Assembly (NCBI GenBank): GCA_018716505.1
Contig: DVJW01000094.1
Location: 1-33,379 of the forward strand
From: Candidatus Faecaligallichristensenella faecipullorum
GTDB lineage: Bacteria > Bacillota > Clostridia > Christensenellales > Aristaeellaceae
Length of the DNA: 33,379 nucleotides
Direction: 5' to 3'
The notes beneath the pieces are model-generated. The model saw nothing but the letters and a program-made list of their open reading frames with translations, was not told where the DNA came from and made no database searches. Position numbers and translations under genes: made by a program. Shown here piece by piece: positions 23,120-31,065 of this stretch. Within the stretch, counting starts at the first letter, position 1, and each line of letters begins with the position of its first letter.

Positions 23120-25189
23120 ATGGAGCTAACCTTGATCCCCACCCCGGTTCGGGCCAGCCTGAAAGAGGAATGGGTGGCCTGCTCAGGCTATTCCATGGCC
23201 TTTGACCGGGAAACCGAATTTCAGATTTCCATCGGCGAGTTGCTGCCTGCGGGCAGTCTGCCCCTGCGCTTTGTAACCAGCGCTTCGGCTGATTTTGCAA
23301 ATCCGGAGGCTTATTCCCTTGAGATCAGCAAAGAGGGCGTCTGCGTGACTGCGGGCTACGACCCGGGCTGGCTGTACGCCGCGGTGACCTTGCTGCACCT
23401 GATGAATCAGTTTGGCGGAAAGCTGCCCCTGGGGTCTCTGTACGACTATCCGCGCATGGGCCATCGGGCCATGCAACTCACCTTCGCCCAGGAGCATGTG
23501 CAAACCCGCATGGACTACCTGCGCTATGCGCTGCATGAAATGGCCAAGCTCAAGCTGAACGCCTGCTATCTGTATCTGGAAACCTTTATAGAGCTCGATT
23601 GCCTGAAGGGGTTCGCGGGGCCGGGCGCCATGAAGGTGGAAGAGGCCAAAGAGCTGGTGGCTCTGGGCCGGCGGCTGAATATCCAGGTCATTCCGGCGCT
23701 CAATGTCATGGGCCATTGCGGCGATCTGCTGGATACCCAGCGCTTTCGCTCGCTCATGGAGGTCAATGGCCGCGACGATGACCTGCGCAGCTATGGAAAT
23801 ACCGCCGCGTTGTGCGCCCGCAATCCCAAGGTTCGGGAATTTATCGGGCGTCTGCTGGACGAAGCCTGTGAGGTCTTTCCTTCCGAACTCATCCATGTGG
23901 GCGGCGACGAGGTGGAGGTGCTGGGCAAATGCCCGCTGTGCGAGGATGGCGAGCCGCTTAAGCTGTATATTGACTATTTCGGCTTTGTGCGCGACCGCCT
24001 GCGCGCCCATGGCCGCCGCATGGGCATTTGGGGCGATATTCTGGTGCATCATTGCATCCGCGAGCCCCATCCCGATTCGGCCCGGCTGCTCTCGGCATTA
24101 AAGGAGAACACCGTGATTTTTGACTGGTCCTACAACGGCAGCACCCCGGAAACCCTGGAATATTTTGCCCGAAACGGCTTCACCGTGGTGGCGGCCAGTT
24201 CGTGCAACAGCTGCTATGCCAGCGCGGTCTGGATGGATCAGGCCAAGAATATCCGTGCCCTGTTTGCCGATGCTCAAAGGTTGAATCTGATGGGCGGACT
24301 GACCTGCGACTGGATCAATATGCTCGCGAACCATACCGAACAGTATATGGCGCTCTTCGCGGCCACCGCCGAATGCCTGTGGAGCGGCTGCGAACGGCCC
24401 ATGACCTCCATCGCGCGCCGGTTTGGCCTGCAAAAATACGGCATTCAGGGCGACGCCCTGGAAAAATGGTTTGCCCTCACGGGGGACGCGCGCAGCCGCC
24501 TGCTCAGATGCTTTGAACAGCGCAAAAACGGCTCCTACCTGCGCCATTGCGTGTATTACACCGACAATCCGCTGTTTTTCTGGAAACACAATTGCCACCA
24601 GATGGATTCCTGGTTCGACGACTATGCGCAGGCGGTTCAGGAAATCGCGGAGCACTACGGGAACAAGCTGCTTCCCGAACTGAAAAAGAGCGCCAATCCC
24701 TATGCCCTTCGGGTGTTCGAGGGCCCATTGCGCATCCATATTTTCCTGCGCGCCGAATACCAGATGGCTCAAACCCTGTACGCGGCCTATGACCGCGCTG
24801 CCGGATTCCAATATGAAAACCCGGAGGCCTTTACGCGGGAGATGGAGGCCTGCGCACAGTTGGCTGAGGCCTTTATCCCCGAGGTTGGCCGTGCCCGGGA
24901 TTATGCCCAATACTGCTTTGATGCCTTCGGCGTGGAGTACGGCAGCGTGCTGCGGCTTAAAAAGACCGAGGAGAACTGCGTGCGCCTGGCGAACTACCTT
25001 CGCCATCTGATCAAGGCTTCCCACCGGCCCCTGCCGGCTTTTAGCCTGCTGATCGAAATGCTTTTCGAACGGCCGGAATCGGTGTTTTGGGTGAACCGCG
25101 CCCATGACTTTATCTATGACGAATATGATCCCCGCTATGCGGTGAGTGGGGATAAGAGCTTTTCTTACATCTTCCCGGTGGAGGATTGA
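23120..25189 (+). CDS. Glycoside hydrolase family 20 beta-N-acetylhexosaminidase-like
   Basis: A 689-residue protein with a GH20-type architecture: an N-terminal alpha/beta domain (ADFANPEAYSLEI, GWLYAAVTLLHL) and a TIM barrel starting at DYPRMGHRAMQL (109-120). The catalytic Asp263-Glu264 pair lies in HVGGDEV, with Asp assisting the substrate acetamido group and Glu as acid/base. IPALNVMGHCGDLL replaces the more usual GHSE-type motif. Such enzymes release terminal GlcNAc/GalNAc. There is no signal peptide. AAGGAG precedes the ATG 17 bp after the GH35 stop. The long C-terminal region (~450-689) is less conserved, so substrate preference is open. Confidence 0.88.
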   Translation: MELTLIPTPVRASLKEEWVACSGYSMAFDRETEFQISIGELLPAGSLPLRFVTSASADFANPEAYSLEISKEGVCVTAGYDPGWLYAAVTLLHLMNQFGGKLPLGSLYDYPRMGHRAMQLTFAQEHVQTRMDYLRYALHEMAKLKLNACYLYLETFIELDCLKGFAGPGAMKVEEAKELVALGRRLNIQVIPALNVMGHCGDLLDTQRFRSLMEVNGRDDDLRSYGNTAALCARNPKVREFIGRLLDEACEVFPSELIHVGGDEVEVLGKCPLCEDGEPLKLYIDYFGFVRDRLRAHGRRMGIWGDILVHHCIREPHPDSARLLSALKENTVIFDWSYNGSTPETLEYFARNGFTVVAASSCNSCYASAVWMDQAKNIRALFADAQRLNLMGGLTCDWINMLANHTEQYMALFAATAECLWSGCERPMTSIARRFGLQKYGIQGDALEKWFALTGDARSRLLRCFEQRKNGSYLRHCVYYTDNPLFFWKHNCHQMDSWFDDYAQAVQEIAEHYGNKLLPELKKSANPYALRVFEGPLRIHIFLRAEYQMAQTLYAAYDRAAGFQYENPEAFTREMEACAQLAEAFIPEVGRARDYAQYCFDAFGVEYGSVLRLKKTEENCVRLANYLRHLIKASHRPLPAFSLLIEMLFERPESVFWVNRAHDFIYDEYDPRYAVSGDKSFSYIFPVED

Positions 25190-25210
25190 TTCGCTTTCCA
25201 GGAATACCGA

Positions 25211-25253
25211 AAAAATGCGCTGCTGCAGGCTTTCTCTGCAACAGCGCATTTTT
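25211..25253. terminator. Bidirectional intrinsic terminator between GH20 and the DUF4097 gene
   Basis: A 12-bp stem, AAAAATGCGCTG with its complement, is extended inward by TGCAG/CTGCA after a mismatch. A-tract and T-tract lie at the two ends, so it works in both directions for the convergent genes. Confidence 0.88.
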
Positions 25254-25262
25254 CATTTTTCC

Positions 25263-26297
25263 CTATGGATTAAACGAAAGATCCACATTGCCCGCGGCTG
25301 CGTAAACCGTGATCGAATGGCCTGTATCCGCCTTTCGTGCAATATTACCGGCCGATTCCGCGCCATCCACCGTAATCGCGCCCAGAGCGGTCTGTATATC
25401 CAACGAATACTGAGCGTCCGGCATATCGGTTTCTATATCCACATCGCCCAAGTTGGAATCCACCCGATTTTCTCCGCCCAGATGGCCTTGGATGGCTATC
25501 GAACCGTTTCCGCTGGTCACCTTCAGCCCATTCGAGCTCCATTGTCTCATCGCCGCGTCGCCCAGGGCACAGTCCAATTCAGCATGTTCCAGTTCACATG
25601 CGGTGAAATTCATGCCGCCGATTTCAACTTCGGCCTTCAGTTCTTGGCCCATGAGCTGATCCACGCTCAACTCCCCGGTATTCTTATTCAATTCCGTGTG
25701 GTCAATCCGGTTGTTTTTCATAATCAACAATCCAATATCCTGATGCAACGTCAGGCGGCCCAACTCCATATTTTTCACCGTTATATCGCCAATATCATTA
25801 TCCAGCGTCAATTCCCCGGCCTGGAGTCCATCTATCCAAACCGTACCCGTGCCATCGTTGATTTCCACCTTTTCCAGTTTCTGGCTGGCGTCATAATAAA
25901 TATCCACCGTGTTGCGCCGGCTGTTCCAGAGCAGATCGATGTTCATCAGCACCCATCCAGAGCCATCCCGGTCCTCCTGCCGGTTATCGCGCACGGTAAG
26001 CGTGCCGTCCTTGAGCAGGAATTGCGGATTATACTGCTTATTATAATAGCACATATCGATTCCATAATGGTCCGACGGAATTAACCTGAGCTCAGCGTTT
26101 TCCAACTGGATATCCAGATTTTGAAAGGGCTCCAACTGATTCTCCGTGCGCTGGTTCAGACTCCCGTCCTCCAGGATGACGCCCTGACTGGTTACATAGA
26201 CGCTGACTTTAGCGCCACAAAAGAAGCCCACCGCCATCAAAACCAGACCAACGATCAGCAAAACCGGCCCTATCCATACCAGTTTATTTCTTTTCAC
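25263..26297 (-). CDS. DUF4097-type beta-repeat membrane-anchored protein
   Basis: A 344-residue protein with one N-terminal membrane helix (residues ~8-28) followed by a long series of short beta strands (DNDIGDITVKNMELGRLTL, then SNLGDVDIETDM and TALGAITVDGA), as in DUF4097 putative adhesin / beta-helix proteins. The domain probably faces outside; its molecular role is unknown. It starts with GTG (26295-26297), with AGGAGG about 10 bp upstream, and overlaps the upstream DUF1700 gene by 14 bp. The order PadR-DUF1700-DUF4097 is a recurring Firmicutes operon often linked to envelope stress or antimicrobial sensing. Confidence 0.85.
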   Translation of the reverse strand: MKRNKLVWIGPVLLIVGLVLMAVGFFCGAKVSVYVTSQGVILEDGSLNQRTENQLEPFQNLDIQLENAELRLIPSDHYGIDMCYYNKQYNPQFLLKDGTLTVRDNRQEDRDGSGWVLMNIDLLWNSRRNTVDIYYDASQKLEKVEINDGTGTVWIDGLQAGELTLDNDIGDITVKNMELGRLTLHQDIGLLIMKNNRIDHTELNKNTGELSVDQLMGQELKAEVEIGGMNFTACELEHAELDCALGDAAMRQWSSNGLKVTSGNGSIAIQGHLGGENRVDSNLGDVDIETDMPDAQYSLDIQTALGAITVDGAESAGNIARKADTGHSITVYAAAGNVDLSFNP

Positions 26298-26889
26298 GGC
26301 GCATCCGCCTCCTTTCCCTGAGGGCGTTCAGCATTTTCTTAAGGAACAGATGGAACTTCCGTCCCACCCAGAGCATGCCCAAACTGCCCATGCACCCCAG
26401 CCCCACGGCCGCCATGCCGAACCCCAGAAAGAACAGCGCCGATGGCCAATCATACCAAATAAAGCAACTGACCCCCACCATGACCAGGCCCACCAGCACC
26501 ACGGCCAGAAACGCAATGATCAGAGCCGCGATGATGGCGGCAGCGGATAAAATCAGGGCAAAAACAACGACCAGCAGCGCCAGAGCCAACGCGCCCAAAG
26601 CCAACGCCAGCGGCAGGGCGATGGGCGCGGCCAGGATGGCCAGAATGGTCAGCCAGAGCCGGCTCAAATCCTTCTTTTCCCGAATATGTGTGCCCTTTTT
26701 GCGCTCTTCCTCCAGGATTTGCTCCGCCAGCTGGGCCGGCTGACCCAAGCGCTTGATGAGCGCTTCCTCCTGATCTGCGCCAGCCTCGTCGAAAAGCTCC
26801 TGATAATACCGAAGCGCCTCGTCGCGCTCCTGTTTGGGTAAACTGCGCAGCTTCCGTTTGAGCCGGCGCAAAAACTTGTTGCTATTCAC
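26284..26889 (-). CDS. DUF1700 (HAAS-type) membrane protein
   Basis: A 201-residue protein. Residues 1-65 form the helical HAAS/DUF1700 motif (FLRRLKRKLRSLPKQERDE, RYYQELFDEAG, LGQPAQLAEQILEE). Residues ~76-180 are about four hydrophobic, Ala/Leu-rich membrane segments, and the C-terminus is strongly basic (RERRRMRREKK). It starts with GTG at 26887-26889, overlapping the PadR stop as GTGA. It is thought to act as a membrane signalling partner in PadR-controlled operons; direct function unknown. Confidence 0.87.
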   Translation of the reverse strand: MNSNKFLRRLKRKLRSLPKQERDEALRYYQELFDEAGADQEEALIKRLGQPAQLAEQILEEERKKGTHIREKKDLSRLWLTILAILAAPIALPLALALGALALALLVVVFALILSAAAIIAALIIAFLAVVLVGLVMVGVSCFIWYDWPSALFFLGFGMAAVGLGCMGSLGMLWVGRKFHLFLKKMLNALRERRRMRREKK

Positions 26890-27200
26890 CCTTCGTGTCC
26901 CTCCAGTATGCGGTCTACTCCGCTTTTATAATCCTTCCATTCCAATCTGGCTTGCTCCAGCCGCTCCTGACCCTGGGCGGTAATCCGATAATATCTCCGA
27001 TTTCTGCCCTGACACGGTTGATCGTAGGTGGTCAGACATGCTTCCTTTTGGAGGCGCCTGAGCACCGGATACAAGGTGGACTCTGAAATATCCAGAACCT
27101 GGCGCAGCTGCTGTGTCAATTGATAACCATACACATCCTGCCGGTTCAGCTCTGCCAATACGCAAGCCTCCAGCAACCCCGCACTCAAAGGAAAGTTCAT
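26886..27200 (-). CDS. PadR-family transcriptional regulator
   Basis: A 104-residue winged-helix repressor: LLEACVLAELNRQDVYGYQL, then SESTLYPVLRRLQKEACL (recognition helix and wing) and GRNRRYYRITAQGQERL, all typical of the PadR N-terminal domain. The short C-terminal helix makes it a subfamily 2-type regulator. The Met at 27198-27200 is chosen for GAGGAGG 7 bp upstream, rather than an earlier in-frame Met. It is the first gene of its operon, with a palindrome over its own promoter, so autorepression is likely. Confidence 0.93.
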   Translation of the reverse strand: MNFPLSAGLLEACVLAELNRQDVYGYQLTQQLRQVLDISESTLYPVLRRLQKEACLTTYDQPCQGRNRRYYRITAQGQERLEQARLEWKDYKSGVDRILEGHEG

Positions 27201-27223
27201 TCCGCACCTCCTCTCATCAACGC

Positions 27224-27250
27224 ACAATATTATACAAAATATAGTATTGT
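27224..27250. promoter_or_regulatory. Candidate PadR operator palindrome
   Basis: A 27-bp near-perfect inverted repeat beginning ACAATATTATAC and ending ATAGTATTGT; ten of thirteen base pairs match. It covers the -10 box and most of the spacer of the padR promoter, the position expected for autorepression. Confidence 0.6.
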
Positions 27251-27258
27251 ATTGTCAA
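27229..27258 (-). promoter_or_regulatory. Sigma-A promoter of the PadR operon
   Basis: Minus strand: TTGACA (27253-27258), 18-bp spacer, TATAAT (27229-27234). The palindrome at 27224-27250 overlaps it. Confidence 0.82.
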
Positions 27259-27346
27259 GCATATTCGATCAACTCATCTGGAAAACCAATGATTCATCAT
27301 AAACTACAATTTTACAGATTATTGACAGGTAGTTTCACCTATTTTG

Positions 27347-27355
27347 TGTTATAAT
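27347..27355 (+). promoter_or_regulatory. Extended -10 promoter of pyk
   Basis: TGT followed by TATAAT (27350-27355). A perfect TTGACA at 27322-27327 is 22 bp away, too far for normal spacing, so the extended -10 is the main element. In the ~75-nt leader there is a perfect 13-nt palindrome, AACCAATTTGGTT, at 27395-27407, which could be an operator. Confidence 0.6.
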
Positions 27356-27436
27356 ATAAAGTGGGTTTGATTTTGAAACTTTATAGATTGTCTTAACCAA
27401 TTTGGTTCCATGTTTGACAACGGGGGGAGAAATTGT

Positions 27437-29191
27437 ATGCGTAAAACAAAAGTAATCTGTACCATCGGCCCGGCCAGCGAAGACGAGGCCACCCTCACCC
27501 GAATGATCAAAGCCGGCATGAACGTAGCGCGGCTGAACATGTCCCACGGCGACCATGAGGAGCATCGCGGGCGCATTGAAACCTTGAAGCGCCTGCGCAA
27601 GCAGATGGGCATTCCGCTCTCCATCATGTTGGACACCAAAGGGCCGGAGGTGCGCACCGGCGTCTATTCCTGCGGATCCATTAAACTCAAAACCGGAGAC
27701 AGTTTTACTTTGACCACGCGCGACATTCCCGGAGATGAGACCATTGTAAGCGTCACCTATGAAAACTTGCCCAACGAATTGGCCCCCGGGCGCAGGGTGC
27801 TCATCGACGACGGCCTGGTGGAATTGAGCGTTCAGCAAATCGAGGGCACGGAAATCCATACCCGGGTGGTCAATGGCGGCACGCTCAGCGGCCGCAAGGG
27901 CATCAACCTGCCCGGCACCAAGCTGGGCCTGCCTGCCCTGACCGAGAAGGATATCGACGATATTCTTTTCGGCATCGAAATGGGCATTGATACCATTGCG
28001 GCCTCCTTTGTCCGGCGGGCCGAGGATATCATGGAGATCCGCAAAGTACTAAACGAGCACGGCGGGGACGGCATCTTGATCTTCGCCAAAATTGAAAACG
28101 ACACCGGCGTGGCCAACATGGACGATATTATCAAAGTCGCTGACGGCGTAATGGTGGCGCGCGGCGACCTGGGGGTGGAGATTCCGTTGGAACAGCTGCC
28201 CGCGGTTCAAAAGGAGCTCATCCATAAGTGCAATATGGCAGGCAAGACGGTTATCACCGCCACCCAAATGCTGGACTCCATGATCCGCCATCCCCGCCCC
28301 ACCCGCGCCGAAGTCAACGACGTGGCCAATTCGGTGTTGGACGGTACCGACGCCATCATGCTCTCCGGAGAGACCGCGGCGGGCAGCTATCCGGTGGAAG
28401 CGGTTTCCACCATGTGCCGCATCGCCCTTTACACCGAACAGACCAACCCCCTTCAAAATATGGCGCCGCCTGAACTCTTGGACGGCCGCTACTCCATCAC
28501 CAACGCGGTGAGCCATGCCTGTTACACCATCGCCACGGATTTGGACGCCACGGCCATCATCACCCCCACCGATTTGGGCAACACCGCGCGCCGGGTATCC
28601 CGCTACCGTCCCAAGTGTCCGCTGATCGCCACCACCAGCCGGGAAATGGTCTACAATCAGTTGGCCACGGTTTGGGGCGTTAAGCCGCTCATGGCGCCGC
28701 ACGCCTCCAACGGAACGGAAATGATCGACAATTCCATCCAAATCGCCACCCAGGCCGGCCTCTTAAAGGATGGCGACGTGGTGGTAATCTCCGCGGGCGT
28801 GCCGGTGGGCATGAGCGGAACCACCAATCTGATCCAGGTTCATGTAGTGGGCGATGTGTTGATGCACGGCAAGGGGCTGGGCACCCAAAAGGTGTTCGGC
28901 AGCGTGTGCGTGGTCAACAATCCCCAGGACGCGCTGTCCCGCTTCCATGACGGGGATATCCTGGTGGCCCATCAGACATGCAATGAGCTGATGCCGCTGA
29001 TGCGGCGGGCCGCGGGCATCGTGGTGGAGGAGGACGACTATCTGGGGCACGCCGCGGTGGTGGGCCTGGCGCTGGAAAAGACGGTTATTTTCGCCGCCCC
29101 CGACGCCTGTCATACCTTGCGGGACGGCATGGCCGTAACCCTGGATCCCACCAGCGGATATGTCTATAACGGCGAGGCAAAGTCGTTGTAA
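27437..29191 (+). CDS. pyk: Pyruvate kinase with C-terminal PEP-utiliser domain
   Basis: Final ATP-forming step of glycolysis (phosphoenolpyruvate + ADP to pyruvate + ATP), cytoplasmic. The 584-residue protein has Arg32 in NVARLNMSHG, Lys218 and Glu220 in FAKIEN, and GDLGVE (243-248), then KTVITATQMLDSM and the MLSGETAAG segment. Residues ~480-584 form the extra phosphohistidine-like PEP-utiliser domain seen in Bacillus/Clostridia pyruvate kinases, keeping the His in YLGHAAVVG. GGGGGGAG precedes the ATG at 27437; the in-frame ATG at 27410 lacks a ribosome binding site. It is monocistronic, with its own terminator. Confidence 0.97.
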   Translation: MRKTKVICTIGPASEDEATLTRMIKAGMNVARLNMSHGDHEEHRGRIETLKRLRKQMGIPLSIMLDTKGPEVRTGVYSCGSIKLKTGDSFTLTTRDIPGDETIVSVTYENLPNELAPGRRVLIDDGLVELSVQQIEGTEIHTRVVNGGTLSGRKGINLPGTKLGLPALTEKDIDDILFGIEMGIDTIAASFVRRAEDIMEIRKVLNEHGGDGILIFAKIENDTGVANMDDIIKVADGVMVARGDLGVEIPLEQLPAVQKELIHKCNMAGKTVITATQMLDSMIRHPRPTRAEVNDVANSVLDGTDAIMLSGETAAGSYPVEAVSTMCRIALYTEQTNPLQNMAPPELLDGRYSITNAVSHACYTIATDLDATAIITPTDLGNTARRVSRYRPKCPLIATTSREMVYNQLATVWGVKPLMAPHASNGTEMIDNSIQIATQAGLLKDGDVVVISAGVPVGMSGTTNLIQVHVVGDVLMHGKGLGTQKVFGSVCVVNNPQDALSRFHDGDILVAHQTCNELMPLMRRAAGIVVEEDDYLGHAAVVGLALEKTVIFAAPDACHTLRDGMAVTLDPTSGYVYNGEAKSL

Positions 29192-29216
29192 TTGAAACGC
29201 AGCGGTACAGCTCATG

Positions 29217-29258
29217 GGCTTGTTTTCTCTGGCGAAACAGAGAGAACAAGCCTTTCTA
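29217..29258 (+). terminator. Intrinsic terminator of pyk
   Basis: A 15-bp stem (GGCTTGTTTTCTCTG with its complement, one G-T pair), loop GCGAAA, followed by TTTCTATATATTC. Confidence 0.9.
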
Positions 29259-29315
29259 TATATTCTCCCAGAAATAAAGAGACAGCGAATTATGAGTGGA
29301 TTATTTCTGATAATA

Positions 29316-29324
29316 TGCTATAAT
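29316..29324 (+). promoter_or_regulatory. Extended -10 promoter of the small membrane protein gene
   Basis: TGC followed by TATAAT (29319-29324), 50 bp before the ATG. No clear -35 element. Confidence 0.6.
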
Positions 29325-29373
29325 TTTAAATGAAGACAGAACAAAGGAGCTTCAGCCCTAAAGGAGGATACAA

Positions 29374-29841
29374 ATGAAAAAGATCCCCATGTTTCTGCTG
29401 ATGATTGCCCCCTATGCTTTTGTGAAGATATTTTTCGATTGGGGACCAAGTGCCGCTCTTCTTTTGACATACCCCTCTGTTCTGCTTCTCAATATGGTCT
29501 ATCCTTATATCCTTTCGAAGCTGAACTTCTCCGGGAGAAAGCTATTATTCTGGGATATGTTTCTGAAGCTGTGGAATATTCCCCTCTATCTGTGGGCTTT
29601 CCTTTTTGTGCTTTTCGGTATGGTCCTGGCCATTCCCGCGATTCCTTTTTTGTTTCTGCTTGACTACACCTTGCTGTTGGCAACGAGTCAATATGGAATC
29701 AGCGGAATTTTGAAACTCCATAGGGGCGGCCAATTTACCAAAAAGGCGGCGGCCTTAAATATCCTTTTGCACTTTCTGTTCTGCTTCGACGTCTTCAGCG
29801 CCATCTATTGCTATGTAAAAGCACGCAAACAGGGCGCGTGA
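29374..29841 (+). CDS. Hypothetical small membrane protein
   Basis: A 155-residue protein that I do not recognise. It has about four or five hydrophobic helices (residues ~5-20, 27-48, 63-95, 90-108, 128-146), is rich in Phe, Leu and Tyr, and ends in a basic tail (YVKARKQGA). An ideal AAAGGAGG lies 7-8 bp before the ATG, and an extended -10 promoter precedes it, so it is a genuine expressed gene. Its base composition is more AT-rich than neighbouring genes, which may reflect recent acquisition or just membrane-protein codon use. Convergent with the spoIIP gene. Confidence 0.78.
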   Translation: MKKIPMFLLMIAPYAFVKIFFDWGPSAALLLTYPSVLLLNMVYPYILSKLNFSGRKLLFWDMFLKLWNIPLYLWAFLFVLFGMVLAIPAIPFLFLLDYTLLLATSQYGISGILKLHRGGQFTKKAAALNILLHFLFCFDVFSAIYCYVKARKQGA

Positions 29842-29850
29842 CAGAAACAG

Positions 29851-29900
29851 CGAATCCCCCGTTGCCCCGGCTGATCGCATCCGGAACAATGAGGGATTCG
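29851..29900. terminator. Weak candidate terminator between the membrane protein gene and spoIIP
   Basis: CGAATCCC (29851-29858) pairs with GGGATTCG (29893-29900) around a 34-nt loop that holds a small CCGG/CCGG stem. It is followed by TCTTTGCTT. The large loop makes it a poor intrinsic terminator. Confidence 0.35.
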
Positions 29901-29907
29901 TCTTTGC

Positions 29908-31065
29908 TTACGGCTTATCTTTATCCGTATCCTCGGGTTTTTTGCCCACCAGGCCGCCGCTCATCTCGCTGGCGCCCCGGGAAAACTTTTCCCCTATTTT
30001 CTTAAAGCTACCGGTGGCCGCCAGGGCATACACCGCGCCGGCCAGCAGCGCTATGCCCAGAAACCAGAATATGCCGTTGGCTCCGGCGCTGTTCTGTTGG
30101 GCCTGGGCTTCGGTGCTTTGGTCGCTTCCCCCGCTCACCGCGCCTTCCGCGTTGGCCACCCCGCCGAACAGCACCTCGTCAATGACCTCGGCCATGTACT
30201 CGGTGGACTGAATGGCCCGGTCCTTTTCAATGGTATGGGTGCCGAATTCCAACAGCACCGACTTGGGATACAGTTCCTGATTATAGTTGCCCTTGCCGAT
30301 GAAAATATCCTTAATCAGTCCGGGATATTTTTCATCCGCCACCTTTTTGATCTGTTTGGCGAACTCCCGATTGGCGTCCGCGTCCGGATTGGAGCGGCCC
30401 ACCAGCAGCCTGACCTTGCTGGCGTCCTCGCCGTCAATCTCCTTTTCATATTCATCCGGATCCGGAATTCCGTCGCGATGAATGTCAAAGATCGCCGCCG
30501 GGGCCGATTTGAGCAATTCCACCGCGGTCTGACGCGAGCGGCGGTAGGCGCCCGAATCGTGGGGCAAATGGGTGGTGGTGTCCAGCATAACCTCTATGCC
30601 CTCGTCCTCCAAATTTTCCTTAAACGCCTCGCATACGTCGTAGATGCCGGCATTTTTGAGCTTGGAATGGGTACCGTCGGTGGGTTCATAGCTTTCATCC
30701 GAATGCGTGGCGTACATGGCCACCAGTTTTTTCCTGTTTTCGTTATCGGAATTTGGGTCGCTGAGCTGGGAAAACGCCATGGCCAGCTGGGCCGCGTCCA
30801 CAGCCGGTTCCTGCCCCATGAGGCGGGCGGTGGCGGTGTGAGCCTCATCGTCCACGGATATCACGCGATAGAGCATATCATCCCCGCTGATGTATTCGTC
30901 GTCCTGATAAATCCGTCCGGCATGGCTGGTAATTTTCTGGCCCTGTTCATCCAACAGCTGATACACCGCATCTTCCTGCTCATCCGCCTGGTTCTCCTGA
31001 GCCGCCGCGCCCATGGGCAACAGCAGGCAAACCATGAGCAGCGCGCACATCCATCTCCTCTTCAC
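29908..31065 (-). CDS. spoIIP: Stage II sporulation protein P
   Basis: A zinc-dependent amidase/endopeptidase of the SpoIIDMP complex that degrades septal peptidoglycan during forespore engulfment. The 385-residue protein has VAMYATHSDESYEP (His121, Glu124), HDSGAYRRSRQT (169-180), AIFDIHRDGIPD (His196) and LLEFGTHTIEKDRA (Glu273), matching the SpoIIP catalytic core. It has an N-terminal signal-like helix (1-22) that could be cleaved after AAA, and a C-terminal membrane helix (~331-350) followed by a basic tail. Classical SpoIIP is anchored N-terminally. GTG start at 31063-31065 overlaps the upstream stop (GTGA) and is preceded by GGAGAAGG. Confidence 0.93.
   Translation of the reverse strand: MKRRWMCALLMVCLLLPMGAAAQENQADEQEDAVYQLLDEQGQKITSHAGRIYQDDEYISGDDMLYRVISVDDEAHTATARLMGQEPAVDAAQLAMAFSQLSDPNSDNENRKKLVAMYATHSDESYEPTDGTHSKLKNAGIYDVCEAFKENLEDEGIEVMLDTTTHLPHDSGAYRRSRQTAVELLKSAPAAIFDIHRDGIPDPDEYEKEIDGEDASKVRLLVGRSNPDADANREFAKQIKKVADEKYPGLIKDIFIGKGNYNQELYPKSVLLEFGTHTIEKDRAIQSTEYMAEVIDEVLFGGVANAEGAVSGGSDQSTEAQAQQNSAGANGIFWFLGIALLAGAVYALAATGSFKKIGEKFSRGASEMSGGLVGKKPEDTDKDKP

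Noticed and set aside
29192-29200. TGAAACGC word after pyk similar to the repeats at 31790-31825
   Set aside because: An isolated 8-mer downstream of a stop codon with no promoter nearby; most likely chance.
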